NCBI GenBank assembly: GCA_963921825.1
Contig: OY997590.1
Location: 56,038,012-56,102,011, forward strand
DNA: 64,000 bases
Reading direction: 5' to 3'
From: Erodium maritimum
Taxonomy: Eukaryota; Streptophyta; Magnoliopsida; Geraniales; Geraniaceae
The notes under the pieces are model-generated. The model was not told where the DNA came from. It saw only the letters and a program-made list of their open reading frames with translations, and searched no databases. The translations under genes and the position numbers were made by a program. Below are positions 1 through 11,177 of this stretch, in pieces (position 1 is the stretch's first letter; every line of letters starts with the position of its first letter).

Positions 1-1422
1 GTCCAAGCCCGCCGCTCCTGCGAAGAAACCCCGTGCTTCATCCCTCTCCTTCACTTCTCAGTTGACCCGGGCCGCCATCGTCGGCGTCATCCCCGACCGT
101 CTCCTCTCCCCTCACGGCTGCCGCCGCCAGTATCGTCTTCGAGCTTCCTTTGCCCCTCCACGCCCGAGCGTCCCTGAGTCCCGCCGTCGCTGTGCACGGC
201 CGAGCCGAGACGGACTCGCCGGCGCGGGCACAGATCCGGGACGGAACAGTCCGTTTTCGTCCGGATTTGAGGCGAATCTCCGTCGTGCTCAACCCTTACG
301 CCTCCGTCGTCCCTTTCTTCCTCCTACGGTGAGAATCCGATCCGTAGAGCTTCGGTCGGCAACGGCGTCGCCGGTGGTCGGCCGGAGTTCAACCGAGATC
401 GCTCTTCTTTCTCTTTTCCGTTACTTTTGATCTGGAGAGTTCTGCTGGAACCTGAAAGTTTTGGTTGAGATTGTTATTAAAAGAAAATGAAAAGAAAACT
501 GAATTTAAAACAAAAATCAGATTTATTCAAAAAGGTTAAGATCTGTTTTGATCAAAAGAACTGATTTTGGGCGTGTGGAATCGAAGTTGGAAAATAAATG
601 TGAAAAGAAAACAATTTTCAAAAGGAAAGTATAACAAAACCTAATTTAAATAGAAAGGGGTTTAAAAATCAGATTCGATTTAATTTGGGTTTTGGGACTG
701 TTGTCATAAATCTGGAGCTTTGACTAAACATGACGTTTAAACTGAACGGTAATTTGGATCTTGAACGGGATAAAAGCGGAACGCTGAAACGGGTGCCTCG
801 GGAATCATTCCACGAAACCCTTGCCTCGAGATCTGTGCATTGGAACCGTGCCTTGGAAACGTGCACCGATTTCGGTGCTCGAGTACTCGAACCCGATTCG
901 TCGTAATCCCACTTTTAGCTCGCTCGAGTCAAAAAGAATTCTTTGAACTTAATCTAAATCGTCGTAACCTTTAAATTAAGTTGCGAAACCGGTTTTAATT
1001 GTAACTTTCTGTGTAAAGTAGAGTACGGCTTCGATCGAAGAGAAAACCGGAGTTACACCCAGACGCGGACTTCGCCCTAGAAGACGGCGTTGGCCCGGTC
1101 GCCAGCAGCTAGGAGACGCTGATGTGGTTTCATCGTGAGGTAGGGAAAAGTAGCCGGATCTCGGCCCTGACTAGGGAAAGTTACCTATAGAATTGCATGT
1201 GACACTGGGGTGTCGTGGGTTATTTAGGTTATCGAATATTAGAAAAGCATGTTACGGGAACTTAGTAATTATTGGAAAGGCATGTGACACTTGGTAGTGT
1301 CGTAGGAGCAGAAAACTTAGCGATATTAGGAGTACTGGAGGCATATGACCATGCCCGGAGATTGATTGTGAAACTGGTAATATTAGAACTGTTGGAGGCA
1401 TTGGTTATGTCGGAGGTTGTTG

Positions 1423-1770
1423 TGTATATTTATTGTTGAGTTTTGGGTGGCCTTGAGAGCCCGTGTTATTTATTGTTGAGGTTTGGGTGGCCTTGAGAGC
1501 CCGTGTTATTATTGTTGAGTTTTGGGTGGCCATGAGAGCCCGTGTTGTTATTGTTGAGTTTTGGGTGGCCATGAGAGCCTGTGTACTATTGTTGAGTCTT
1601 GGGTGGCCATGAGCGCCCGGGTTATTAATACTGGTATTTTGGGTGGCCGTGAGTGCCCGTGGGGTTGTTGAGCCCGTGAGTTATGGTTGGTGTGTCTTGG
1701 GAGGCCGTGAGTGCCCGTGGGGTTGTTGAGTCCTTGTTTTTACTGTTGGTGTCTTGGTGGCCTTGAGTGC
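1423..1770 (+). repeat. Minisatellite inside the Ty3-like LTR
   Basis: About eight imperfect head-to-tail units of roughly 35-45 bp share the core GGGTGGCCATGAGAGCCCGTG (shown with its common variants T/A and A/T). The first units are almost identical and later ones drift, as expected of local tandem expansion. No coding function is suggested. Confidence 0.85.
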
Positions 1771-1861
1771 CTGTGGAGTTGTCACCGGTGTCGTCACTGT
1801 CTGTTTGAACTTGTTTGTGATTGTGTTTGGTTACTTGATACTGGTGGAGGTTGTGTGGTGT

Positions 1862-2062
1862 AGCTAGCCTCCCGACTGGGATCGGGAGAAGCGGAGAGGT
1901 TGTGGGCTAGCTCCCCGACTGGGATCGGGGGAAGGACGCGTGGGTGTGGCTAACCACCCAACTGGGATCGGGTGAAGCGGAGAGGTTGTGGGTTAGCCTC
2001 CCGACTGGGATCGGGAGAAGTTGCGCGACAGGTCGACCGCCTGGCCCGACTGGGATCGGAAA
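1862..2062 (+). repeat. Tandem array of hairpin-forming units
   Basis: About five units of roughly 40-60 bp each contain the motif CCCGACTGGGATCGGG, whose CCCGA and TCGGG arms pair around a short loop. Outer stem bases vary between units but often stay paired: CTCCC with GGGAG in one unit, CACCC with GGGTG in another. A comparable array occupies the matching place in the LTR at 11178-14044. Confidence 0.8.
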
Positions 2063-2590
2063 GGGCGAGATACAGAGATTGGTTACTGAGCAGCTGGTTT
2101 GCGATCCTTTGTGATCTTGTTTGGTATTGTGTGGTTGTCTGTCGTGTCTTGGAGGAGGTCGTCAATCGTAGTGTGGTTGTCCGAGTGTTGAGTCGGTTGA
2201 GGAAAGTATCTTTTTGGGTCGTGTGTGTGTCTTTTGAGTCGTTGTTGGTGTCACCGGCTTTGTCTGCTAAGTATGCCGTAGTCAGTCTGTTATCTGTGGT
2301 GGTGAGCGAACGCTCACCCCTAGCTGCTTTTCCTACAGGTATCGTTCGCAGTCTGGACTAGGTGAGCTTTTGAAGCTTGAAGAGCTTGAAGCGGGTTTCT
2401 GGGTGTTTTGAGTCTAGTGACGTGTACCTCGTTTTCTCCAAGTGTTGGGACTATATTTTGAGTTGTAAATATTATTATTTTGTTGAACTAAACTGGCTTT
2501 TAAAGTGATTTAATGAAAACAGGCTTCAAGTTTCGTAACTTTTTAAACGTTCGCGTCCCTAGTTCGGTTCGCTGCAATTGGGGCGTGACA

Positions 2591-5500
2591 CAACAACACC
2601 GGGTAACGAATGATTGGCTTGAGTCTCCAAGACGCCTACGTATCCACATGGGAATCAAAGCCATGTAGTTCTTCTCTTTGAGTACTCAAGAACACAAAAA
2701 TTGAGGTGGGAGCTTGCCAAACCCGAAATTGCAAGGGAATGGGGAGACAAGTTGTGTTTCCTATTCTTTTCTTGTGTTTGTTATGTTGAAAAAAGATGAC
2801 TTAAACATAACAAAACTCATACTTGTCCAACTAAAGGCATGGACAAGTATGGTGTCAAGTAAGGTGTAAATAGGACAAAGTATGGCAAGACAAGATTGGG
2901 TTAGGTGGTGAATCACCAACACCTTAATCCTTGTCTTGCTTGCTTAGTACTAATTAATCAAGACTTGATTAATTAGTTCCATGGGCCTTGGTTGCATGGG
3001 TCTTTCATGGGCCTCTTGGAACATGGCCCGTGGCCATTTCCAACGAGGTCCCATGATTCGCTCATCGCCTCCAAGCCTTCCATACCGGAAATGTCCAACA
3101 TTATCCGACGCGATCAATCCCAAGACTCCAAGCCTTGTCTCGATCCGTAAAGTCCTATTCACTTACGGGCACAAGACCCAAAACCCAGTTTTGGTCATGT
3201 TCCGAGACAACTCCCTTTTGGCCATTCTCCATAAATGTATCAATGAGTTTCATCCTCCGGTGTGACTCTTAGGTTTATGCATGTCAATAGATCAACGTAA
3301 AATCCCATTTTACTGTTAGTCTTAGTGCCCGTAGTTCAATCCTAAATGTCCAAATGTATATATCATCGTTAGCAATAAAATTAAAGTGGCTTTATATTAC
3401 TTATGTGTTGGAGTAATATATCGATGTGTGCTCTGATCTATGCCCACCATGAGAATAGAACCATAGATCGAGATAGATCACACTAGATGGGTCCCTAGTT
3501 AACAAAGCTTCACTAGAAGCGACTAGTATGAAAGATGGCTCTTTATGGCTTACGTTCTGTTAGTCATTAGAATGGGATTCCGGAGTCTGATCATAGATAT
3601 CATGTGGGACATGATATTGGACGACCCGCCCTGAATATGTGCCATAGATTAAGTCATGAACATATTCAGTGTCGTAGCTTGTCATGTATCCTTAGACCAA
3701 GGAGTCTTTGTGATCGCTATGTAGTCAACAACTGAGTTTGACCTGAGTCTAACGTTGTCCATAACAGGGCTTCCATAACGGCCAGGATTGGCTTGGGGAC
3801 GGGCTACATGAGTGACACGAAAGGCGGCTAAGGGATTTATCCCTCATATTGAGGTATGGGAAAGGTATTGGTTCTCGGCCGCTTGATCGAGAGTGACTGA
3901 AAGAATAGCATGGCCATGCACATGATACTGGGTATCATATCTTCAGTCATCTCACATATTAAGGAACGGTGATTGAGAATAATAAGGATGATGGCTCTAT
4001 GCCTTATCTCAATCAGGATATCGAAGATAAAAGGATAATGACAGGGATGGCAGAAAGGTTAGAATCGACAGGGTCGATTCGTTATGCAGTGTCAGGCAAT
4101 ACTAAAGTCTCGTTAGTTGCCACTTAAATATGATCAAGTAAAATGGGATTTTACGTTGATCTATTGACATGCATAAACCTAAGGGTCACACCGGAGGATG
4201 AAACTCATTGACACATTTATGGAGAATGGCCAAAAGGGAGTTGTCTCGGGACATGATCAAAACTGGGTTTTGAGTCATGTGCCCGTAAGTGAATAGGACT
4301 TTACGGATCAAGACAAGGCTTGGAGTCTTGGGATTGATCGCGTCGGATAATGTTGGACATTTCCGGTATGGAAGGCTTGGAGGCGATGAGCGAATCACGA
4401 GACTTCGTTGGAAATGGCCACGGGCCATGTTCCAAGAGGCCCATGAAAGGCCCATGCAACCAAGGCCCATGGAACTAATTAATCAAGTCTTGATTAATTA
4501 GTACTAAGTAAGGAAGACAAGGATTAAGGTGTTGGTGATTCACCACCTAACCCAATCTTGTCTAGCCATACTTTGTCCTATTTACACCTTACTTGACACC
4601 ATACTTGTCCCATGCCTTTAGTTGGACAAGTATGGGTTTTGTTATGTTTAAGTCATCTTTTTTCAACATAACAAATACAAGACAAGAATAGGAAACACAA
4701 CTTCTCTCCCCCTTCCCTTGCAATTTCGGGTTTGGCAAGTTCCCACCTCCATTTTTGTGTTCTTGAGTCCTCAAAGAGAATAACTACGTGGCTTTGATTC
4801 CCATGTGGATACGTAGGCGTCTTGGAGACTCGAGCCAATCATTCGTTAACCGGTGTTCTTGTTTTGGTAAGAAATAGTGCTGAATTTTTCTCTTGTGAAT
4901 CCATTCTTTGTTAGTTGTTTCATGGTTTAATCGTCTCTTGGTTTTCATTGATTTTCCGCTGCGAGTTGGTTCATCTCCAACCCTACCTCGAGACCCAACA
5001 TTTACTTGATCCTATTTAACTGGCAACTAACGAGATTTTAGTATTGCCTGACACTGCATAACGAATCGACCCTGTCGATTCTAACCTTTCCGTCGTCCCT
5101 GTCATTATCCTTTTATCTCCGATATCCTGATTGAGATAACGCATAGAGCCGTCATCCTTATTATTCTCAATCATTGTTCCTTGATATGTGAGATGACTGA
5201 ATATATGATACCCAGTATCATGTGCATGGCCATGCTATTCTTTCAGTCACTCTCGATCAAGCGGCCGAGAACCGATATCTTTTTTATACCTCAGTATGAG
5301 GGATAAATCCCTTAGCCGTCTTTCGTGTCACTCATGTAGCCCGTCCCCAAGCCAATCCTGGCCGTTATGGAAGCCCTGTTACAGACAACGTTAGGCTCAG
5401 GTCAAACTCAGTTGTTGACTACATAGAGATCACAAAGACTCCTTGGTCTAAGGATACATGACAAGCTACGACAATGAATATGTTCATGACTTGATCTATG

Positions 5501-5829
5501 GCACATATTCATGTCGGGTCGTCCAATATCATGTCCCACATGATATCTATGATCAGACTCCGGAATCTCATTCTAATGACTTACAGAACGTAAGCCATAA
5601 AGAGTCATCTTTCATACTAGTCGCTTCTAGTGAAGCTTTGTTGACTAGGGACCCATCGAGTGTGATCTATCTCGATTTATGGTTCTATTCGCATGGTGGG
5701 CATAGATCAGAGCACACATCGATATATAACTCCAACACATAAGTAATATAAAGCCGCTTTAATTTTATTGCTAACGATGATATATACATTTGGACATTTA
5801 GGATTGAACTACAGGCACTAAGACTAACA
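2591..5829 (-). mobile_element. Copia A1 3' LTR, interrupted
   Basis: Read on the minus strand, the LTR starts TGTTAGTCTTAGTGCC at 5829 and continues to 2591, where the Ty3-like LTR cuts off the last ~150 bp (the part ending GAGACCCAACA in other copies). It is split by a second LTR of the same family at 3314-5000. Without that insert it is about 1.55 kb, matching the 1.69 kb expected once the missing end is added. A 27-bp palindrome lies at 2950-2976. An open frame of 94 codons occurs on the plus strand here and in both other LTR copies, antisense to the element; it is not treated as a gene. Confidence 0.85.
3314..5000 (+). mobile_element. Solo LTR of Copia family A, nested in opposite orientation
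   Basis: A complete 1,687-bp LTR starts TGTTAGTCTTAGTG and ends CTCGAGACCCAACA, so it runs opposite to the LTR it sits in. It is flanked by a perfect 5-bp target duplication, TTTAC, at 3309-3313 and 5001-5005. Joining the flanks restores the sequence seen in the other LTR copies. No internal region is present, so the rest of the element was probably lost by recombination between its two LTRs. Confidence 0.93.
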
Positions 5830-5850
5830 ATCTCCCACTTGCCCTAGTTC
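5830..5850 (-). other. Polypurine tract of Copia A1
   Basis: On the minus strand, GGGCAAGTGGGAGAT directly precedes the LTR start at 5829. This is the expected position of the plus-strand primer of an LTR retrotransposon and confirms the minus-strand orientation. Confidence 0.75.
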
Positions 5851-5949
5851 CAATCTAAACTCCAATATGTCCCCATCGACTTTACATGTCTAACATGTTT
5901 AGGCAGCGACACTTCCTTAGTCAAAGGGTTGGCTATGTTATTATCTGTT

Positions 5950-8702
5950 GCAATATAGGTTATCTTCACTTCACCTCAGTTCAGTATTTCTCTGATTAGG
6001 TGGATACGCCGTAGTACATGTTTGGATTTGTTATGCGATCTGGGCTTTTAGCTTGCGCAATAGCCCTTGTGTTGTCGCAAAATGGATTCACCGGGCTGGA
6101 TGGGTTTTTAATTACACCCAACCCTGCCGTGAATTTCCAAATCCACATAGCCTCCTTAGCTGCCTTTGCAGCATCCATGTACTTGGCCTCTGTCGTAGAT
6201 TCGGCATTGGTATCTTGCTTTACGCTCTCCCAGCTAAAGCTCTGCCATTCAACATAAACACATATCCTGACTAACTTCTAAAGTCATCTGGATTTGTCTT
6301 GGAAAACTAGCGTCTACTCATCCTTCGACGACTAGTTCAGCATCATCTTTCCCTCGGGTTAGACTGATGTCTACTGGTACAACATAAGGCTTACGAGACG
6401 TCCGGTCTCATACATGTCATGGCATATATGATCGATCCTGCCCCTAGGCGCATAGGATTCTCATCATCCTTTTCAGCTCATCGGGTGTCTTAGGACACTG
6501 AGTCTTGCTGAGATGAATGCCATGACTAGTGGGTAAGAGTCCTTTCTTTGAATCGAGCATTAAGAACCTACTCAATGCCTTGTTCACATAGGTTCCCTGA
6601 CTTAAATCCAAGACCCTCTTGGGGCGATCTCTACATATCTTAATCCTTAAGATATAAGAAGCATCGCCTAAGTCCTTTATTGAAAAACACTTCCTCAACC
6701 AAGCTTTAGTCTCGTGCAAGGTTGGGATGTCGTTTTCAATGAGAACCAGAAAGGTAATCTTGCTCCCACTAGCCTTCTTATAAACGCAAGATTCATCCTC
6801 GTTCTTGATTAAGCCAAATCCAATTACAGCTTCATCAAAACGAAGGATCCAACTCCGAGAAGTTTGTTTCAATCCATAAATGGATTTCAAGGACTTATAA
6901 ATCTTTCCCTTATTCTTCGGATCATCAAAACCTTTTAGCCGAGACATACAAACGTACTCAATCAAATTTCCATTTAGGAAAGCGGTTTTGACATCCACTT
7001 GCCATATCTCGTAATTATGATACGCAGTTATGTCAAGAAGAATTTGGAACGATTTTGACCATAGCCACTAGGGAGAAGGTTTCCTCATAGTCAATCCATT
7101 GGATCTGCCTATAACCTTTCGCCACCAGGTCAGAGGGTTGCCGTCCATGTCCATCTTCACCTTGAAGATCCATTTGCATCTGATGGTCCTCACACCATTG
7201 ATGGGATCAACCGGTTCCCAGACTCGGTTGTCCGACATGGATTGCATTTCCTCCCTCATGGCTCCCAGCCATAACTTGGAGTCGGGCCCATCCACGACTT
7301 CCAGAAAGGTGGCTGGATCATCGTGATCCACCATGACTTCATTGTCACCTCCGGATACCATATCTTGGAGGTGGAAGATTGATCCTTTCAAATCGCCTTG
7401 GACCTTCCGGAACTGTAACAGGAATTGGTTCTTACTCTACGACAATCTCTGGCTCCTTTCTACTGGGTTGTCAATTGGTTTAGACAGATCTGTACCATCC
7501 TGAATTTCTTCGAGATGCACAGTCCTCCCAATGACGTCTTTGGAAACAAAACTCCTTTTCCATAAAGACCCCACCCCAAGCGACGAACATCATGTTCTCA
7601 CTGGGATTGTAGAAGTACCATCCCCTTGTTGCTTTGGGATACCACACGAAGGTGCATATCTCAGATCTTGGTTCGAACTTAGTCGAAACCAAATGTTTCA
7701 CATAAGCCTCGCAACCACAAATCTTTAGGAAGGACAAAGCGGGCATCATCCCGTACCATTTTTAAAATGGTGTCCCTTCCACACCCTTCGTTGAAGCCCG
7801 ATTCACTATGAATGCGGTCGTCTCTAGAGCATAACCCCTGAAAGAGATTGGGAGATCAGTCCAACTAATCATGGAACGGACCATTGTCTAACAATGTCCG
7901 ATTTCTCCGTTTGGCTACACCTTTCAACTATAGTGTCCCAAGAGGAGTCCATTCCAAAAGGATCCCATTCTCTTTTAGATGATCTAATAACTCTGTGGTC
8001 AAGTATTTTCCACCTCGATCCAATCGAAGTGCCTTAATACCTTTGTCAAGCTGGTTTTCTACTTTAGTCTTAAACTCTTTGAATTTATGAAAAGCTTCAG
8101 ACTTATGTCTCACCGAATAGACATAACCATATTTACTATAATCATCAGTAAATGTGATAAAGTAGCTAAAACCCCTCCTGGCAAGTGAACTTATTGGTCT
8201 ACACACATTCGAGTGTATCAGCCCCAATAATTCACCCGCCCTTTTCATCGCGATCGATAAAGGGCACTTTAGTCATTTTGCCCATCAAACAAACCTTGCA
8301 CCTATCGATCGAATGGAATTCGAATGAACCTGAAAGCCCGCACCTCTGAAGTGCTGATATGCGCTTCTTGTTTATGCGGCCCAAATGATAGTGCCATAAC
8401 AGAGTTAGGTTTAAATCATTGGATTTAGACCTCTTGGTATTAACGGAATATATAGAACTTGAGGCATTGTTACCCATGTCTAATATGTACAATCCTCCAA
8501 CCAAGTCAGTACTGGTATAAAACATATCATTGCATAGAACATTGAAAACTCCATTTCCAATATTAACATTATATCCTTCCTTGTCAAACACGGATACAGA
8601 TATAATATTCCTACTAAAATTAGGTATGAAATATACATTATACAATACTAAGACAAGGCCACTTGGCAAAGCAAGACTCATGGATCCTGCAGCAGTTGCC
8701 AC
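5950..8702 (-). pseudogene. Copia A1 pol remnant (protease end, integrase, RT, RNase H)
   Basis: Minus-strand fragments occur in Copia order. The pre-integrase zone is at 8232-8702 (zinc-binding H and C residues in LWHYHLGR and CKVCLMGK). The integrase core is at 7928-8248 (GFSYFITFTDDYSKYGYV, LRLDRGG). The integrase C-terminal part is at 7480-7749, the RT start at 7068-7391 (IRCKWIFKVK), the RT core at 6444-6998 ([17 protein letters not shown]), and RNase H at 5996-6178 (CDNTRAIAQA). Several frameshifts and stops separate them. The RT lacks its YVDD box: the text jumps from FLVL to ENDIPTL (about 6720-6755). The third integrase catalytic residue reads K rather than E (KGVAKRRNR, about 7905-7930). 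The polyprotein is therefore dead. The sequence resembles the TNT1-94-like group; the exact lineage is uncertain. Confidence 0.88.
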
Positions 8703-8819
8703 AACTCTGAGGTCAACTTCGTGCTTTCCAAACCTCTCCTACTTTCAGCCCCCATATATTAGTGCATGTGTGAGATTCAGTCCTGGTATCTATACCCATG
8801 AATCTTTGGAAGTAGAGAG

Positions 8820-9077
8820 ATGTAGCTCTATAGAGTTTATACCGGATGAAGGCACGGTCCCACCGCCCTTCCTTAGATCATCCAGGTTTCCTTATGAAGG
8901 CGCAGTCCTACTGCCCTTCTTCAGATCGTCCAGGCTATTTGATGAAGGCGCAGTCCCACTGCCCTTCTTCAGATCAGCCGTGAACTTCCTGTAATCTCGA
9001 TTCCAATTACCAGGTTGTTGGCAGTAGAAGCAGACATTCTCAGGTGTCTCATCTTTCCTGCCAAGTGCACATGGGCT
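8820..9077 (-). pseudogene. Copia A1 gag remnant with zinc knuckle
   Basis: The minus-strand frame at 8892-9119 contains CFYCQQPGNWNRDY, a decayed CCHC zinc knuckle of Gag (nucleocapsid). It is followed by a lysine/serine-rich stretch. The same zinc knuckle region occurs once in Copia A2 (36701-36889). Similarity to A2 stops near 9077, so the rest of gag, the leader and the 5' LTR are missing; A1 is 5' truncated. Confidence 0.75.
8845..8985 (-). repeat. Threefold in-frame repeat in Copia A1 gag
   Basis: Three imperfect copies of a roughly 54-bp unit encode versions of DDLKKGS-TAPS just after the zinc knuckle. The related element A2 has a single copy (36770-36815), so the unit was multiplied in A1 or its parent. 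Confidence 0.75.
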
Positions 9078-9480
9078 TTGTTTAGTCATCAATCTAGGAA
9101 CCTGTGGAGTTTGACACATGATAATGAAGATAATTGTTGTTTCTTAATGGAAAAACTCCAGGAACTAAAACTTTATATTGATCAATTAATATTAAAAACC
9201 AAAAAAGATCCTTGTGTACGAATAAGATTAAGCTCAACTCTACTGTAGCCGTCCCAATCTTGTCCGACTTATATAGGGAGTTCATGCCTAATGGAACTTT
9301 GTCTTAGCATCAGCAAAAAGAACGCAGCAATGAACTTTCCTGACATTACAATTCACTATATCCACATAAACTGCTTATGCCATAGCTTACCTCCAGTTTG
9401 AGATAAACCTATTACCCTATCGCAGAGATATCAAAGCAAGCAAGATTTTATTACATATTAGTGTTGCTTACTTTTACTTC
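9078..9480. other. Unassigned sequence
   Basis: Moderately AT-rich sequence between the truncated Copia A1 and a LINE 3' end. I recognise no domain, terminal repeat or RNA gene; the short open frames look incidental. Confidence 0.5.
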
Positions 9481-9631
9481 TTGTCATTGTATTTGCTTCA
9501 CTTTTGTTAGTTTGGAGACATTGATTTGTTGCCCATTTGATTGTAATCTCTATGAGGGGTAACCCTTGACCTTGCATTTCTTTTTGAAATCTTGGTTTGA
9601 ATAACAAAAAACTTACTGATCAAAAAAAAAA
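9481..9631 (+). mobile_element. Short LINE 3' end with poly-A tail
   Basis: The text runs into TTGAATAACAAAAAACTTACTGATC followed by ten A residues (9622-9631). This is the usual form of a plant L1-like 3' terminus with a 5'-truncated body. No coding part remains and no clear target duplication was found. Confidence 0.45.
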
Positions 9632-9959
9632 CATATACGGTTCCCTTCAAAACCTTTATGCAAACTTTGATGCATTTCACGCATGCGAGGGATGCGGAAA
9701 GGGGAGTAGAGGACCTGCATAAAGGGAATGAGTTGAACCATTTTTCGTCCAAAAATTAACGAAAAAGAGTAGAGTGAAAATCGTGAAAAGTTAAGGTCTC
9801 TCAGGGCGAATTTGATAGTTCAGTGTATGTATGTGAAATTGGTACATGATTATTTTTTACCAAAAGGTGCGATATTTTATTAGATTTCAGCAATAAGAAT
9901 AAAATTTAGTGCATCAGGAAAGTTTCTTGACCACTAAAGAACTGACATAAAACAGGTTT
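9632..9959. other. Unassigned spacer before LINE-1
   Basis: AT-rich spacer. The right part (about 9840-9959) may be the 3' untranslated tail of LINE-1, but no poly-A tract marks its end. Confidence 0.4.
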
Positions 9960-9969
9960 CGATGGCTAG

Positions 9970-10325
9970 CTAGTGAGCTGCCTTGTTTGCAGTCCTTTTT
10001 ACAAATTGGAAAGAAATTATCTCGTTTTGAGACGGTATAAGACGAGTGTCCCTAATAACAAAACCTACCGAGGACGCTGGGGTCCCTGTTTGGATCATTT
10101 TAAGCAGATAATGAGCATTGGAGTGTACGATAATAGGGGTCGTTCCCAAAGAGGTCGTGTTACGAAGAGTTGTAGCAATGCCATAAGATTCGATCATAAT
10201 TGGCGATCAGCAACCTGGGATGACTCCATTAGCCGTGAGACCGACCCATCCATCCCCCGCCGGGTTGATCAAGCCCCATGGCGATTGGTCCGAGTCCTGA
10301 AAAATTGCGCCATCTACATTAATAA
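9970..10325 (-). pseudogene. LINE-1 RNase H domain
   Basis: On the minus strand the domain begins NVDGAIFQDS, where the Asp is the first catalytic residue of plant LINE RNase H. It ends with the conserved FVKRTANKAAH stretch. In between, the residue expected to be a catalytic Asp in the VESD-type motif reads Asn (VHSNAH). One frameshift or stop divides the domain. Retrotransposon RNase H removes RNA from RNA-DNA hybrids during reverse transcription; this copy should be inactive. Confidence 0.75.
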
Positions 10326-10499
10326 CCCAAGTTCCTACCGCGGGAATGAATCGAGATGGCCATCGTGGGTGAGCTTATGTCGAGGTCACAACTTTCAAGT
10401 TTGATTTCTTCCAGGCTAGAAGGTGGGCACGAGCATATGCTAATACTCCTATAGTTGTCGGGGTGGTTCCATTCCAGGACCAGGCATTCCTGGCTTTCC

Positions 10500-11177
10500 A
10501 TATTTCCCAGAGGACACTAAGGATCTCTGCCACTCTTTTATTGGTTGGCCCCGTGGTGATACCTACCCACCACTCTTCAAACCTCTAAGTAGTCAGGGTA
10601 GGGGGAATACCCCCAATTGCTCCCAACATGTTTTTGCAAAGCCACAAGAAATGAACAAATGAGCGACCGATTCAGGTTGTCGGCCACATATAGCACAAGT
10701 GGATGAGATCGGGACATACCGCCTAGTCAAGTTACCCGCAACTTGGAGGGTGTTGGTGAGGCATCTCCACAGGAAAACCCGGAGTCTATGTGGTATAGGG
10801 ATATCCCAAATAGATGCCCGGGTTGGGTTTCAAGGACCATAAGACCCGCAACTATGGCCCTAACTAGTGTAACATTAGTTGAAGCAATGGTCTTCGTTAG
10901 CCCTACTAGCCAAGGAGTGTCTTTAATCAACGTATCTCGGTCATCCCCAATGACGATACGAAATCCATTACGCAGAAGCTCCTGGTGAATAGGATACTGA
11001 CCCAAATGAAACTCTGTTGATTGCCTATTTGTGCTTGTAAGAAGTTTGTGGTTGGGAAATATCGATTTTTGAGGACCCGAGGTACCAAGGGTTGTGGTCT
11101 GTGAAGTAGACACCACGCCTGCCTTCCCAAAAGGGTTGTATTGACATCATTTAAATGCCTAAAGCCCATACCACCAT
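10500..11177 (-). pseudogene. LINE-1 RT C-terminal and zinc-binding region
   Basis: The minus-strand frame includes GMGFRHLNDVNTTLLGRQAW and, further on, LWRCLTNTL-type and cysteine-containing text, then IWKARNAWSWNG. These are landmarks of the zf-RVT region between plant LINE reverse transcriptase and RNase H. The piece starts abruptly at the solo LTR and continues the frame that stops at 14045. Several stops are present. Confidence 0.75.

Larger units (their letters stand above)
1..2590 (+). mobile_element. Ty3-like long LTR, 3' part (left end outside the window)
   Basis: The block ends at 2590 with TTGGGGCGTGACA, the same terminus as the complete solo LTR at 11178-14044, which carries its complement at its left edge. 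Both share landmarks in the same order: a CAGCAGCTAGG block (about 1106 here), a GAGGTAGGGAAAA block, a tandem array of short hairpins, and a palindrome near the end (GTGAGCGAACGCTCAC here, about 2301-2316). Immediately downstream, the sequence resumes inside a Copia A LTR, so this LTR inserted into that LTR. By analogy with the second copy, only about 100 bp should be missing on the left. Long LTRs with this terminus are common in plant Ty3 chromoviruses of the Tekay/Del type; that assignment is inferred. No coding domain is visible, so solo LTR versus 3' LTR of a full element cannot be decided here. Confidence 0.75.

Noticed and set aside
62..430. Open frames in the first 430 bases
   Set aside because: CG-rich LTR sequence with overlapping frames on both strands and no recognisable domain; explained as part of the Ty3-like LTR.
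1972..2361. 129-codon frame across the LTR hairpin array
   Set aside because: It runs through tandem repeats and shows low-complexity text; incidental.
2981..3265. 94-codon open frame present at the same place in three Copia A LTRs (also 4186-4470 and 39445-39729)
   Set aside because: It is antisense to the element, and most differences between copies that I can see change the amino acid, about as expected without selection. Shared length simply reflects shared descent.
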